Shown here one piece after another: positions 10,475-19,513 of a stretch of 64,000 nt of DNA. Position 1 is the first letter of the stretch, and the number at the start of each line of letters is the position of its first letter. The notes below the pieces were generated by a model. That model was not told the DNA's origin. It searched no databases and saw only the letters and a program-made list of their open reading frames with translations. Made by a program: the position numbers and the translations under genes. The stretch comes from Alkalicoccus daliensis (GTDB lineage: Bacteria > Bacillota > Bacilli > Bacillales > Salisediminibacteriaceae), in assembly GCF_900103955.1 (NCBI RefSeq), contig NZ_FNIL01000001.1, forward strand, positions 372,001 to 436,000. The letters run 5' to 3'.

Positions 10475-11765
10475 TTTAACTTTCAAGCAGTTAGATGAAA
10501 CGTTGTATACTGAAGAGCTTAATAATGGATTAAAGGTATTTATTCTTCCTAAAAAAGGCTTTAACAAAACTTATGCCACCTTTACTACGAAGTACGGCTC
10601 TATTGACAATAAATTTATACCTCTGAACGGTTCAGAGCCGATTAAGGTTCCTGATGGAATTGCACATTTTCTGGAACATAAGATGTTTGAACACGAAAAT
10701 GGCGATGTGTTTCAGGATTTCAGCAAACAGGGTGCCAGCGCAAACGCCTTTACAAGTTTTACAAGAACTGCTTATTTATTTTCAAGTACTTCCAGTGTTG
10801 ATAAGAACTTAAACACCCTTATTGATTTTGTGCAGTACCCTTACTTTACGGAAGAAACCGTGGAGAAGGAAAAAGGGATAATTGAACAGGAAATTAATAT
10901 GTATGAAGATAATCCAGACTGGCAGAATTTCTTCGGGCTGCTCGGTACAATGTATGAAACTCATCCAGTTCGAACAGATATTGCAGGAACAGCAGCATCT
11001 ATCAGTGAAATTACTAAAGATGATTTGTACACCTGCTACCACCGCTTTTATCATCCTTCCAATATGGTCTTATTTATTGTAGGGAACGTGGAGCCTGAGC
11101 ATGTTATGAAAGTAGTGAGAGAGAATCAGGCATCAAAATCCTTTGAGACTGCCGAAGAGCCGGTACGTTTTTATCCTGAGGAACGAGAAGATGTCTACCG
11201 GAAAGCGACAGAAATTCCTATGCCGGTGAATATTGGGAAATGTTTAGTTGGAGTTAAAGAGAAAAATCCTGACATTCAAGGGCAAGACCTTTTATCCAGA
11301 GAGCTCTCCATCCAAATTCTTCTTGAACTTATTTTTGGACAGAGTTCTGAAAACTATCAGCGTCTTTATTCTTCGGGGTTAATTGATGATACTTTCAGTT
11401 TTGATTATACCGCTGAAAGTGGATTCGGCTTTTCTGTAATAGGCGGAGATTCAGAAGACCCTGAAAAACTTGCAGGAGAAATAAAGAAAACAATTGAACA
11501 ATTTAAAAGTGAACCTTTTCCGGTCGAGAGTTTTGAAAGAATCCGCAAAAAGAAAATTGGTTTCTTTTTACGTGCACTGAATTCTCCTGAATATATCGCG
11601 AATCAATTTACCCGCTATCGATTCAACGAGATGGATTTGTTTGACGTAATTCCACAATTGGAGAAAATCGATCCGGCATTATTACAGGAAGTTCTGGAAG
11701 ACCATTTCGACTTGGCAAATCAAGTATCAGCATGCTTTATAGTTCCTGAAAGAAATGAAACATGA
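10467..11765 (+). CDS. ymfH: M16-family zinc peptidase-like protein YmfH (EF-P modification associated)
   Basis: 432 residues. The inverted zinc motif HFLEH lies at residues 67-71 and a second acidic cluster IIEQEINMYED follows in the expected downstream region, so this is the catalytically competent partner of YmfF. Overlaps ymfF by 8 and ymfI by 4 bases (ATGA). The link to EF-P modification is known from the B. subtilis family; the natural substrate is not evident here. Confidence 0.9.
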   Translation: MHNLTFKQLDETLYTEELNNGLKVFILPKKGFNKTYATFTTKYGSIDNKFIPLNGSEPIKVPDGIAHFLEHKMFEHENGDVFQDFSKQGASANAFTSFTRTAYLFSSTSSVDKNLNTLIDFVQYPYFTEETVEKEKGIIEQEINMYEDNPDWQNFFGLLGTMYETHPVRTDIAGTAASISEITKDDLYTCYHRFYHPSNMVLFIVGNVEPEHVMKVVRENQASKSFETAEEPVRFYPEEREDVYRKATEIPMPVNIGKCLVGVKEKNPDIQGQDLLSRELSIQILLELIFGQSSENYQRLYSSGLIDDTFSFDYTAESGFGFSVIGGDSEDPEKLAGEIKKTIEQFKSEPFPVESFERIRKKKIGFFLRALNSPEYIANQFTRYRFNEMDLFDVIPQLEKIDPALLQEVLEDHFDLANQVSACFIVPERNET

Positions 11766-12481
11766 AACCTTTAGCATTTATTTCCGGAGCAACAGGAGCG
11801 ATTGGAGAAGCAACAGCGAAAAAGCTGGCTTCTTCGTATCGGCTCCTTTTGCATTACCACCAGAATGATAAAGGAGCATTAAAATTACAGGAAGAACTGC
11901 AGAAGAAAACAGAGGTATTTATCGTTCAGGCTGACTTCACAAATACCGCAGCTGCTGTAGCTGCATTAGAACCTTACGCTGGAGAGCTGGAGCTTTTAAT
12001 ACACAATGCCGGCATTTCCCGTCCTGAAATATTTCAGCTCACCGAGGACGAAATGCTTGTTGAAGAAATGACTATTGGACTTTTTACACCTGCGGCTATT
12101 ACGAAAAGAGTACTGCAGTCTATGATTTCAAGAAAAAAAGGTGCTGTTGTGTTTGTTTCTTCTATCTGGGGAGAAACAGGAGCAGCTATGGAAGTGATTT
12201 ATTCTACAGTGAAGGCTGCGCAGCTTGGCTTTGTGAAATCTCTGGCAAAAGAAACTGCGCTCAGTGGTGTCAAGGTAAATGCGGTGGCCCCTGGGGCGGT
12301 TCATTCTCCCATGCTCAGCCTATACTCCAAAGAAGAAACAGAAGAAGTAAAAGAGCAGATTCCCCTGAACAGGTTTGCTTCCCCGGAAGAAATTGCTGCT
12401 TGCATAGAATTTCTAGCAGGTGAAAATTCTTCTTATATTCATGGACACGTGCTTTCTGTAAATGGAGCATGGTATACTTAG
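11762..12481 (+). CDS. ymfI: SDR-family EF-P 5-aminopentanone reductase (YmfI)
   Basis: Short-chain dehydrogenase/reductase, 239 residues. The NAD(P) motif is GATGAIGEA near residue 10, NAG is in HNAGIS, and the catalytic YxxxK is YSTVK. In B. subtilis YmfI reduces the 5-aminopentanone group on the EF-P lysine. Translationally coupled to ymfH by ATGA overlap, completing the ymfF-ymfH-ymfI module. An undirected FabG-like ketoreductase is the alternative reading. Confidence 0.88.
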   Translation: MKPLAFISGATGAIGEATAKKLASSYRLLLHYHQNDKGALKLQEELQKKTEVFIVQADFTNTAAAVAALEPYAGELELLIHNAGISRPEIFQLTEDEMLVEEMTIGLFTPAAITKRVLQSMISRKKGAVVFVSSIWGETGAAMEVIYSTVKAAQLGFVKSLAKETALSGVKVNAVAPGAVHSPMLSLYSKEETEEVKEQIPLNRFASPEEIAACIEFLAGENSSYIHGHVLSVNGAWYT

Positions 12482-12675
12482 TACGTGTGCTGACAGGAAT
12501 GAATAACTCATTTTTATTTAATGTACGGATTTTACAGGCTGTTTTAATAGACTCCCCATATAAGAAATGAAAATTTCAAAAGAATTTTTAGAGAATAATG
12601 GAATTACTCTTTTCATTATTCACAGGATCTATTATGATGAAAAAAGGTATGGAGATTGAAGAGAGGGGTTACTTT

Positions 12676-13440
12676 ATGGAGCGCAAAGAGTGGTACCTGG
12701 AGTATCAAATTCATGAGAACCGACCTGGTCTTCTTGGAGAAATAGCTTCATTGCTGGGAATGCTCCGTATAAATATTTTAACTATTAATGGGGTAGAGCA
12801 CCAGAGAAGAGGGATGCTTATCGTAAGTCAGGATGACGAAGCGATAGAGCGTTTAAAATTCATACTGGAAACAATGGATATCATTACTTTATTGAAAATT
12901 AGGGTGCCCAAATTGAGGGACCGGCTGGCTGTTAGGCACGGGCGCTATATAGAACGGGATGAAGAAGAAAAGAAAACATTCCGTTTTGTACGTGAAGAGC
13001 TGGGGATACTCGTCGATTTTATGGCAGAGTTATTCAAAAAAGACGGGCACCGGCTTATTGGCATCCGCGGGATGCCGAGAGTAGGTAAAACAGAATCTGT
13101 AGTAGCAGCAAGCGTATGTGCAAATCGCAAGTGGTCATTTCTTTCTTCCACCATGTTGAAACAAACAATGCGGAGCCAGCTTGCTGATGATGAAATGAGA
13201 GAAGATAATATTTACATTATTGATGGAATAGTATCCACAATCAGAGGTTCGGAAAAGCACCAGATGCTGGTTTCTGAAATGATGCGTCTGCCTGCTACAA
13301 AAGTAATTGAACATCCTGATATTTTTGTACGTACTACTGAGTACACGATTGATGATTTCGATTATATCATCGAGCTTCGCAGTGATGAAAATCAAGTGAT
13401 TTCTTACGAAGCTGTGGAACAGAACTATTCTTCATTTTGA
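12676..13440 (+). CDS. ymfK: YmfK-like DUF3388 protein
   Basis: 254 residues from ATG 12676, which follows GAGAGGGG; the frame is open to 12598 but lacks a site there. The N-terminus (about 5-75) looks like an ACT-type regulatory domain (RPGLLGEIASLLGM). The centre holds GMPRVGKTES, a P-loop-like stretch near residue 138, so a nucleotide-binding domain is possible. Function unknown. The DUF3243 gene (ymfJ) usually just upstream is not present. Confidence 0.8.
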   Translation: MERKEWYLEYQIHENRPGLLGEIASLLGMLRINILTINGVEHQRRGMLIVSQDDEAIERLKFILETMDIITLLKIRVPKLRDRLAVRHGRYIERDEEEKKTFRFVREELGILVDFMAELFKKDGHRLIGIRGMPRVGKTESVVAASVCANRKWSFLSSTMLKQTMRSQLADDEMREDNIYIIDGIVSTIRGSEKHQMLVSEMMRLPATKVIEHPDIFVRTTEYTIDDFDYIIELRSDENQVISYEAVEQNYSSF

Positions 13441-13466
13441 TATCACTTAGTTAGTAGGTGTTTAGA

Positions 13467-14390
13467 TTGTCAGAATTAGGTACAAGATTACAAACAGCAA
13501 GAATGGAAAAAGGATATTCACTGGAGGAACTCCAGCAAATTACAAAGATTCAAAAACGTTATCTTGAAGCGATTGAAGAAGGGGATTTTTCAAAAATGCC
13601 TGGGGAATTCTACTCCAGAGCTTTTGTAAAAAGTTACTCTGAAGCCGTGGGGCTTGATCCAAATCAGATTTTTGCAGAGCACGAAGCTGAACTTCCTAAG
13701 CCGAAAAAGAGTGAAGTTCAGGAGCTTCCTCCTAGAACTTCCCGAAATAAATCAGCGCCCTCCGGAAGGAAAAAATCTGCTTTTGCTTCTCTTCTACCTA
13801 CAATTTTAGCCTTATTTTTCATTGTGGCTATTGTTTTAGCAGTCTGGATATTCAATCAGGATGATCAGACAGCAGTTCCTGGGAATAATAATAATACTGC
13901 AGATGTCGGGAACAATAATGAACAGCAGGCCGGCCTGAACGAAAATTCTTCTTTCGATAACGAAGGACCGGAAGAACCTGAAAATGAAATGAATATCGGC
14001 AGTGATAATGCAGATAATAACGAAGAAAACAGCGTAAATGATGAAAACAATGAAAATAATGAAAATGAAACTCCTGAAAATGAACTTGAGTTTACAAATG
14101 AGGACGGTAACCGCTACACTTACACTTTAAGCGGAGCAGAAGAGTTTGAAGTAGAATTGAATTTCACCGGTGACAGCTGGATTTTAATTTCTAATGATGA
14201 AGGAGATGAGCTTCATCAGCAGACGCATTCTTCCGGTGATGAGATATCATTTGACTTTAGTGATGAATCTGAGGTAATCTTTAATATGGGAAGCACAAGA
14301 ACAGCGACTCTCCTAATTAACGGAGAAGAATTAGAATATGAGTCGGATGATCATCACCAGTATATTATTATTGAAAGAGATAATTTTTAA
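13467..14390 (+). CDS. rodZ: Cell-shape protein RodZ (YmfM)
   Basis: 307 residues. N-terminal cytoplasmic Cro/CI-like HTH_25 domain (residues 1-70), basic stretch, one transmembrane segment (LPTILALFFIVAIVLAVWIF, about 110-129), a long Asn/Glu-rich acidic linker (about 135-205) and an extracellular C-terminal DUF4115-type beta domain. RodZ couples the MreB cytoskeleton to the rod-shape cell-wall machinery. TTG at 13467 is chosen because TAGGTG sits 6 bases upstream. The strongly acidic linker would suit a protein facing a saline or alkaline exterior, which is inference. Confidence 0.88.
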   Translation: MSELGTRLQTARMEKGYSLEELQQITKIQKRYLEAIEEGDFSKMPGEFYSRAFVKSYSEAVGLDPNQIFAEHEAELPKPKKSEVQELPPRTSRNKSAPSGRKKSAFASLLPTILALFFIVAIVLAVWIFNQDDQTAVPGNNNNTADVGNNNEQQAGLNENSSFDNEGPEEPENEMNIGSDNADNNEENSVNDENNENNENETPENELEFTNEDGNRYTYTLSGAEEFEVELNFTGDSWILISNDEGDELHQQTHSSGDEISFDFSDESEVIFNMGSTRTATLLINGEELEYESDDHHQYIIIERDNF

Positions 14391-14394
14391 GCTT

Positions 14395-14440
14395 AGTGCC
14401 CGCTTCAGGCAGCTCTGCCTGCCTCTGGGCACTTTTTTTT
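14395..14440 (+). terminator. Terminator after rodZ
   Basis: AGTGCCC pairs with GGGCACT around an inner GGCAG/CTGCC hairpin, followed by eight T. Confidence 0.93.
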
Positions 14441-14558
14441 GTGAATACAGCTGAATAATTTCAATAATAGAAAGAACGTTCGCAATTAGCCCGGTATTTT
14501 GATAAAATGAATACGGCTTTATATATCAATTGCGCTCAGGATACTTGAGGAGGATACG

Positions 14559-15137
14559 ATGAATATTCCCAATCAGATCACGATTTCCCGAATATTGCTC
14601 ATTCCAGTTTTTATGGTCTTTCTGCTGGTTGATTTTGGATGGGGCTCTTTTGCTTTATTAGGAGCAGACATCCCCTTATCCCACTTTATTGCTGCAATGA
14701 TTTTTATCGTTGCTGCTGCCACAGACTGGCTGGATGGTTATTATGCGCGCCGCTATAACATGGTAACGAATATGGGCAAATTTCTTGATCCCCTGGCAGA
14801 TAAACTGCTGATTACTGCTGCATTTGTAGGATTGGTCGGATTAGATATGTTTCCGGCATGGGCTGCAGTAGTTATCTTAAGCAGAGAATTTGCTGTTACT
14901 GGACTCCGTCTTGTAGCCTCCGGAAGCGGTGAGGTTATAGCTGCAAGCATATGGGGTAAATGGAAAACAGTCAGTCAAATTGTTGCTGCAGCTGCGCTTT
15001 TGCTGCATAATGTTATATTTGAGCTGGCATCCATACCATTTGACACTGTAATGATTTATATTGCTGTGATACTCACACTGTATTCCGGCATAGACTACTT
15101 TGTTAAAAACAAACACGTCCTTACAGAGTCCCAGTAG
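14559..15137 (+). CDS. pgsA: CDP-diacylglycerol-glycerol-3-phosphate 3-phosphatidyltransferase
   Basis: Membrane enzyme making phosphatidylglycerol phosphate, the precursor of phosphatidylglycerol. 192 residues with several hydrophobic segments. The CDP-alcohol phosphatidyltransferase signature DG-x2-AR-x8-G-x3-D-x3-D is seen as DGYYARR followed by GKFLDPLADK. ATG follows TTGAGGAGG. Same place as in B. subtilis, before cinA with a 14-base gap. Confidence 0.96.
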   Translation: MNIPNQITISRILLIPVFMVFLLVDFGWGSFALLGADIPLSHFIAAMIFIVAAATDWLDGYYARRYNMVTNMGKFLDPLADKLLITAAFVGLVGLDMFPAWAAVVILSREFAVTGLRLVASGSGEVIAASIWGKWKTVSQIVAAAALLLHNVIFELASIPFDTVMIYIAVILTLYSGIDYFVKNKHVLTESQ

Positions 15138-15151
15138 GAGGTAATAAGAAA

Positions 15152-16399
15152 ATGAATGCTGAAATTATTGCAGTGGGGTCTGAGCTGCTGCTCGGACAAA
15201 TCGATAATTCAAATGCTACTTTCATTTCGAAAGAGCTGTCTAAAATTGGGGTAAATGTTTATTATCATCAAGTTGCTGGTGATAATCCGGAGAGATTACA
15301 GGAAGCTGTTAAAACAGCGCAAAACCGAGCGGATATTCTTATATTTACAGGTGGATTAGGTCCAACAAAAGATGATCTCACCCGGGAAACACTTTCTTCC
15401 ATGACTGGTATTGATCTGATCTATGATGATGAAGCCATGAAACGTCTCGAAGAATTTTTCGATAAAAGAGGAAAGAAAGCCACTTCCAACAATTTAAAGC
15501 AGGCATTAACTTTTGATGGTGCTGAAGTGTTGCAGAATGATGAAGGTTTGGCATGCGGAAGCATTTTTGAACACCAGGGTACGGTATTTATGCTTCTCCC
15601 CGGCCCGCCAAGAGAAATGAAAGCTATGTTTAAAAATTATGGAATTCCATACTTATCTAAAAACATAAGTGATAATCAAAAAATGCAGTCCATGATTTTA
15701 AGGTTTTATGAAATAGGAGAATCTCAGCTGGTAGATAAAATAGACGATTTGCTGGAGGAACAGACAAATCCTACAATTGCTCCGTTAGCTTCAGATGATG
15801 AAGTCACTCTTCGTCTAACAGTAAAAGGACCTTCTCCTGAAACGAATGAAGAAATGCTGAATGAATTGAAGGAAAAAGTTTTTGAAAGAGTCGGCGAATA
15901 TTGTTATGGTGAAAGTGATCAGGAACTGGAGCAGACGGTTGCAGATATGCTGAGAGATAAAGAGATATCTGTAAGTGCAGCGGAGAGCTTAACCGGAGGA
16001 TTATTTGCAAATACGATGACTTCCTTTGCTGGAGCTTCCATGATTTTCCCCGGTGGTGTAGTGTGCTACAGTAATGATGCCAAACAGGCTTCCTTGAATG
16101 TCCCCTCAGATATTTTAGAGAATGATGGAGCTGTCAGCGAAGCCTGTGCCAAATCAATGGCAGAGGGCGCAAGAAAATTATTCCAATCGGATTATGCGAT
16201 AAGTTTTACTGGCGCTGCAGGTCCCGATCCGTTGGAAGGATACCAGCCAGGGGAAATGTTTATAGGCTTAGCTGGTCCTGAAGGGACAGAAGCTCACTTT
16301 GTAAGAGTGGGCGGCAGCAGAAACAGAATCCGTACGTACGCGGTGAAGCGAGGGTTATACCTCTTGTTTCAAGAGTTACGAAACGAAAAGGATGGATGA
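15152..16399 (+). CDS. cinA: Competence/damage-inducible protein CinA
   Basis: 415 residues: N-terminal MoCF-type domain (1-170; GSELLLGQ, FTGGLGPTKDD) and C-terminal CinA amidase domain (about 255-410; SAAESLTGGLF, GAAGPDP). Family members have nicotinamide-nucleotide amidohydrolase or ADP-ribose pyrophosphatase activities for pyridine-nucleotide repair. In many Firmicutes cinA is cotranscribed with recA; here a helicase gene lies between them. Confidence 0.94.
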   Translation: MNAEIIAVGSELLLGQIDNSNATFISKELSKIGVNVYYHQVAGDNPERLQEAVKTAQNRADILIFTGGLGPTKDDLTRETLSSMTGIDLIYDDEAMKRLEEFFDKRGKKATSNNLKQALTFDGAEVLQNDEGLACGSIFEHQGTVFMLLPGPPREMKAMFKNYGIPYLSKNISDNQKMQSMILRFYEIGESQLVDKIDDLLEEQTNPTIAPLASDDEVTLRLTVKGPSPETNEEMLNELKEKVFERVGEYCYGESDQELEQTVADMLRDKEISVSAAESLTGGLFANTMTSFAGASMIFPGGVVCYSNDAKQASLNVPSDILENDGAVSEACAKSMAEGARKLFQSDYAISFTGAAGPDPLEGYQPGEMFIGLAGPEGTEAHFVRVGGSRNRIRTYAVKRGLYLLFQELRNEKDG

Positions 16400-16403
16400 A
16401 TAC

Positions 16404-17996
16404 ATGGAATTTAAGTTTGAAGAATTTGATATTGCTAGCAGTTTAAAAAAGGCAGTTAAAGAGATGGGCTTTGAGGCTCCTTCTCCAATCCAGGAAAAAG
16501 TAATTCCTGTTATCTTAGAAAAGCATGATGTAATCGGCCAGGCGCAGACCGGTACTGGTAAAACAGCAGCATTTGGTCTTCCGCTGATTAACGACGTAAA
16601 TTCAAAGCAGAAACATGTGCAGGCATTAGTATTAACTCCTACACGTGAGCTTGCAATTCAAGTATCTGGTGAATTTCAAAAGCTTTCAAAATTCAACAAG
16701 GTGCAGACTCTGCCGGTATATGGCGGCCAGTCTATTGGACATCAGATTAAATCTCTAAAACGCGGTGTACAGATTGTTGTCGGAACGCCCGGGCGAATTC
16801 TGGACCATGTAAACAGAGGTACACTGAAGCTCGACCAAATCAGCACATTAGTGCTGGATGAAGCAGATGAGATGCTGGATATGGGCTTTATCGATGACAT
16901 TGAAAAAATTCTAAAGAATGCGAGCACGGAGCGTCAGACGCTGTTATTCTCAGCTACAATGCCCCCCGCTATCCGCAAACTTTCTAATAAGTATATGAAT
17001 TCACCTAAACATGTGACAATTGATAAAGGTGAAATGACTGCACCTTCAATTGAGCAGGTTTATTATAAAGTACTTGATAAAAACAAGCTTGAATCTCTCT
17101 GCCGTATTATCGACAGTGAAACGCTGGACTTAGGAATTATTTTCTGCCGTACGAAAAAAGGTGTTTCTGAACTTACAGAATCTCTTCAGGCTCGCGGGTA
17201 CGCTGCAGATGGTCTGCATGGCGACCTTACGCAGTCTCAGCGTGACGGAGTAATGAAAAAGTTCCGTAAGTCTACAATTGAATTTTTAATTGCTACTGAT
17301 GTAGCCGCACGCGGTATCGATGTGAACAACGTTACTCACGTTATTAACTATGATATTCCTCAGGATCCGGAAAGCTATGTTCACCGAATCGGCAGAACAG
17401 GACGCGCTGGACGTGACGGTATTGCAATTACTCTTGTTACGCCGCGTGAAATGAAGCATCTGCGTTCGATTGAAAGAGAAATTAAAAGTAAAATCCCTGT
17501 GCGTGGCATTCCTTCCATTGAAGAAGTTGTGGAAAAGCAGCAGGAAGCTTGGAAACACCAGATCGTTCAGCTAATTGAAGATGACCAGCAGGATGACTCT
17601 CTGTACTCTTCTCTTGTTGCAGATCTTCTTGGGGAATATCCAGCTGATAAAGTAGTAAGTTCTTTAATGAAACTTGCCTTCTACAGCCATGAAGCTGATG
17701 AAAAAACTGCTACCCAGGACTTTGGGGAAACAGGAGCACAGCAGGGTATGACACGTTTCTTCATTAACGTAGGCCGTAATGTGGATATGACACCGAAAAA
17801 ACTCGTAGAAGATGTATCTAAACTTGTAGGGATTAGCCCGAAAGTTATCGGTAAGATTGATATCTTTGAAAACTTCACTTTTATGGAGGTTCCTCAAGAA
17901 TCAGCACCTTTTGTGTATGAAGGTCTTAAATACGCACGAGTAGGCGGAGCAAAGATCAACCTCGAACCTGCTAAACCTAGACCAAAAAGAAAATAA
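16404..17996 (+). CDS. DEAD-box RNA helicase with C-terminal DbpA-type RNA-binding domain
   Basis: 530 residues. Q motif near SPIQ, Walker A AQTGTGKT, motif II DEAD, motif III SAT and motif VI HRIGRTGRAGR define an ATP-dependent RNA helicase. The C-terminal 80 residues (TRFFINVGRNVDMTP onward) resemble the DbpA/CsdA RNA-binding domain that directs helicases to structured RNA such as rRNA. ATG 16404 follows AAAGGATGG; ATG 16392, overlapping cinA, is an alternative. It resembles CshA/DeaD-type cold or ribosome-assembly helicases, but the exact orthologue is not certain. It is inserted between cinA and recA. Confidence 0.9.
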   Translation: MEFKFEEFDIASSLKKAVKEMGFEAPSPIQEKVIPVILEKHDVIGQAQTGTGKTAAFGLPLINDVNSKQKHVQALVLTPTRELAIQVSGEFQKLSKFNKVQTLPVYGGQSIGHQIKSLKRGVQIVVGTPGRILDHVNRGTLKLDQISTLVLDEADEMLDMGFIDDIEKILKNASTERQTLLFSATMPPAIRKLSNKYMNSPKHVTIDKGEMTAPSIEQVYYKVLDKNKLESLCRIIDSETLDLGIIFCRTKKGVSELTESLQARGYAADGLHGDLTQSQRDGVMKKFRKSTIEFLIATDVAARGIDVNNVTHVINYDIPQDPESYVHRIGRTGRAGRDGIAITLVTPREMKHLRSIEREIKSKIPVRGIPSIEEVVEKQQEAWKHQIVQLIEDDQQDDSLYSSLVADLLGEYPADKVVSSLMKLAFYSHEADEKTATQDFGETGAQQGMTRFFINVGRNVDMTPKKLVEDVSKLVGISPKVIGKIDIFENFTFMEVPQESAPFVYEGLKYARVGGAKINLEPAKPRPKRK

Positions 17997-17999
17997 ATC

Positions 18000-18040
18000 A
18001 AACATCCGCTTCTAATTAATTGACGAAGCGGGTGTTTTTA
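18000..18040 (+). terminator. Terminator after DEAD-box helicase gene
   Basis: AACATCCGCTTC pairs with GAAGCGGGTGTT (one G-U pair) and is followed by a T-run. It separates recA from the upstream unit. Confidence 0.88.
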
Positions 18041-18056
18041 TATATACTGAAATAAG

Positions 18057-18070
18057 CGAACGGATGTTTG
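18057..18070 (+). promoter_or_regulatory. LexA (SOS) box upstream of recA
   Basis: CGAACGGATGTTTG matches the Gram-positive SOS consensus CGAAC-N4-GTTCG with one mismatch and lies 67 bases before recA. Confidence 0.85.
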
Positions 18071-18136
18071 CAGAACGAAGCTTTATCTGTCTGTAGGCAG
18101 TTGAACTAATATAGATCTAAAAGGAGAGATGTACAC

Positions 18137-19186
18137 GTGTCAGACCGTAAACAAGCATTAGACATGGCATTAAAACAAATCGAAAAGCAGTTTGGTAAAG
18201 GGTCCATTATGAAACTTGGAGAACAGACCGACCGCCGCGTTTCTACTATTTCAAGCGGTACACTTGCATTGGATATAGCGCTGGGTGTAGGCGGATATCC
18301 AAGAGGGCGTGTGATCGAAATTTATGGTCCTGAATCTTCCGGTAAGACCACAGTAGCCCTTCATGCAATTGCTGAAGTGCAGCGTAACGGTGGACAAGCT
18401 GCATTTATTGATGCTGAGCATGCACTTGATCCTGAATATGCGCAGAATCTTGGTGTGAATATTGATGAACTTCTATTATCACAGCCTGATACAGGGGAGC
18501 AGGCACTGGAAATTGCAGAAGCACTGGTAAGAAGTGGTGCAGTAGATATGATCGTAGTTGACTCTGTTGCAGCTCTGGTTCCAAAAGCAGAAATTGAAGG
18601 TGAAATGGGAGACAGCCACGTAGGCCTTCAGGCACGCTTAATGTCTCAGGCACTGCGAAAGCTGTCAGGTGCTGTATCGAAGTCGAACACGATTGCAGTT
18701 TTCATTAATCAGATCCGTGAAAAAGTTGGTGTAATGTTTGGTAACCCTGAAACTACCCCAGGGGGAAGAGCATTAAAATTCTACTCTTCTGTAAGACTGG
18801 AAGTGCGACGTGCTGAAACTTTAAAACAGGGTAATGAAATGATTGGTAATAAAACAAAAATAAAAGTAGTGAAAAATAAAGTTGCTCCTCCGTTCCGTAC
18901 AGCAGAAGTAGATATAATGTATGGGGAAGGAATTTCCCGCGAAGGATCATTAATTGATATTGCTTCAGAACTTGATATCGTGCAGAAAAGTGGTGCATGG
19001 TACTCTTATAATGAAGAGCGTATGGGTCAGGGACGCGAGAATGCGAAGCAGTATTTGAAAGAGAATACAGACATTATGGAAGAAGTAGACCGCAGAGTCA
19101 GAGAGCATCACGGGCTTTTAGAGCCGGTCGAGGTTCCTGCTCCTGAAGAGCCCGGCGAAATAGACGACGAACTTGATCTTAAATAA
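18137..19186 (+). CDS. recA: Recombinase RecA
   Basis: 349 residues. Strand exchange and SOS coprotease. Walker A GPESSGKT, the conserved [19 protein letters not shown] segment and the acidic C-terminus are all present. Start is GTG at 18137 behind AAGGAGAG. A LexA box upstream shows the expected SOS control, and lexA itself is in this window. Confidence 0.98.
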   Translation: MSDRKQALDMALKQIEKQFGKGSIMKLGEQTDRRVSTISSGTLALDIALGVGGYPRGRVIEIYGPESSGKTTVALHAIAEVQRNGGQAAFIDAEHALDPEYAQNLGVNIDELLLSQPDTGEQALEIAEALVRSGAVDMIVVDSVAALVPKAEIEGEMGDSHVGLQARLMSQALRKLSGAVSKSNTIAVFINQIREKVGVMFGNPETTPGGRALKFYSSVRLEVRRAETLKQGNEMIGNKTKIKVVKNKVAPPFRTAEVDIMYGEGISREGSLIDIASELDIVQKSGAWYSYNEERMGQGRENAKQYLKENTDIMEEVDRRVREHHGLLEPVEVPAPEEPGEIDDELDLK

Positions 19187-19206
19187 TTAAAGTTATAAAC
19201 AATACT

Positions 19207-19242
19207 TTGAAATCCCGTCAGATCATCTGGCGGGATTTTAAG
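19207..19242 (+). terminator. Terminator after recA
   Basis: AAATCCCGTCAGAT pairs with ATCTGGCGGGATTT followed by T residues. Confidence 0.88.
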
Positions 19243-19347
19243 GTTTAGGGGGACTATAGGAACATCCGCTGTTGCAAACCTTTTGTCAAAAGCAATGCTT
19301 TACTGCCGTAAACGTTGGGGCATATGGTTTCCTCACTTTTCCAATGC

Positions 19348-19376
19348 TTGACAGAATTCTTAGGGAAGCATACAAT
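19348..19376 (+). promoter_or_regulatory. Sigma-A-type promoter for rny
   Basis: TTGACA at 19348-19353, a 17-base spacer, then TACAAT at 19371-19376: near-consensus housekeeping promoter about 140 bases before rny. Confidence 0.8.
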
Positions 19377-19513
19377 TAACAAGAACACTTTATTAAAGGT
19401 TTGCAGTAAGTGTGAATATTTTAATATTGAATTGTTCTTTTAGTGCTAATGAGACATGAACCATTTAAAAACTTAGCTCTACTACAGAAATAGCATGAGG
19501 AGGTGAGTCAATC

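Larger units (their letters stand above)
19187..19513. other. recA-rny intergenic region
   Basis: Holds the recA terminator and, at 19348-19376, the rny promoter; the stretch 19243-19345 shows nothing recognisable. The penicillin-binding protein gene (pbpX) that B. subtilis has here is absent. Confidence 0.6.
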
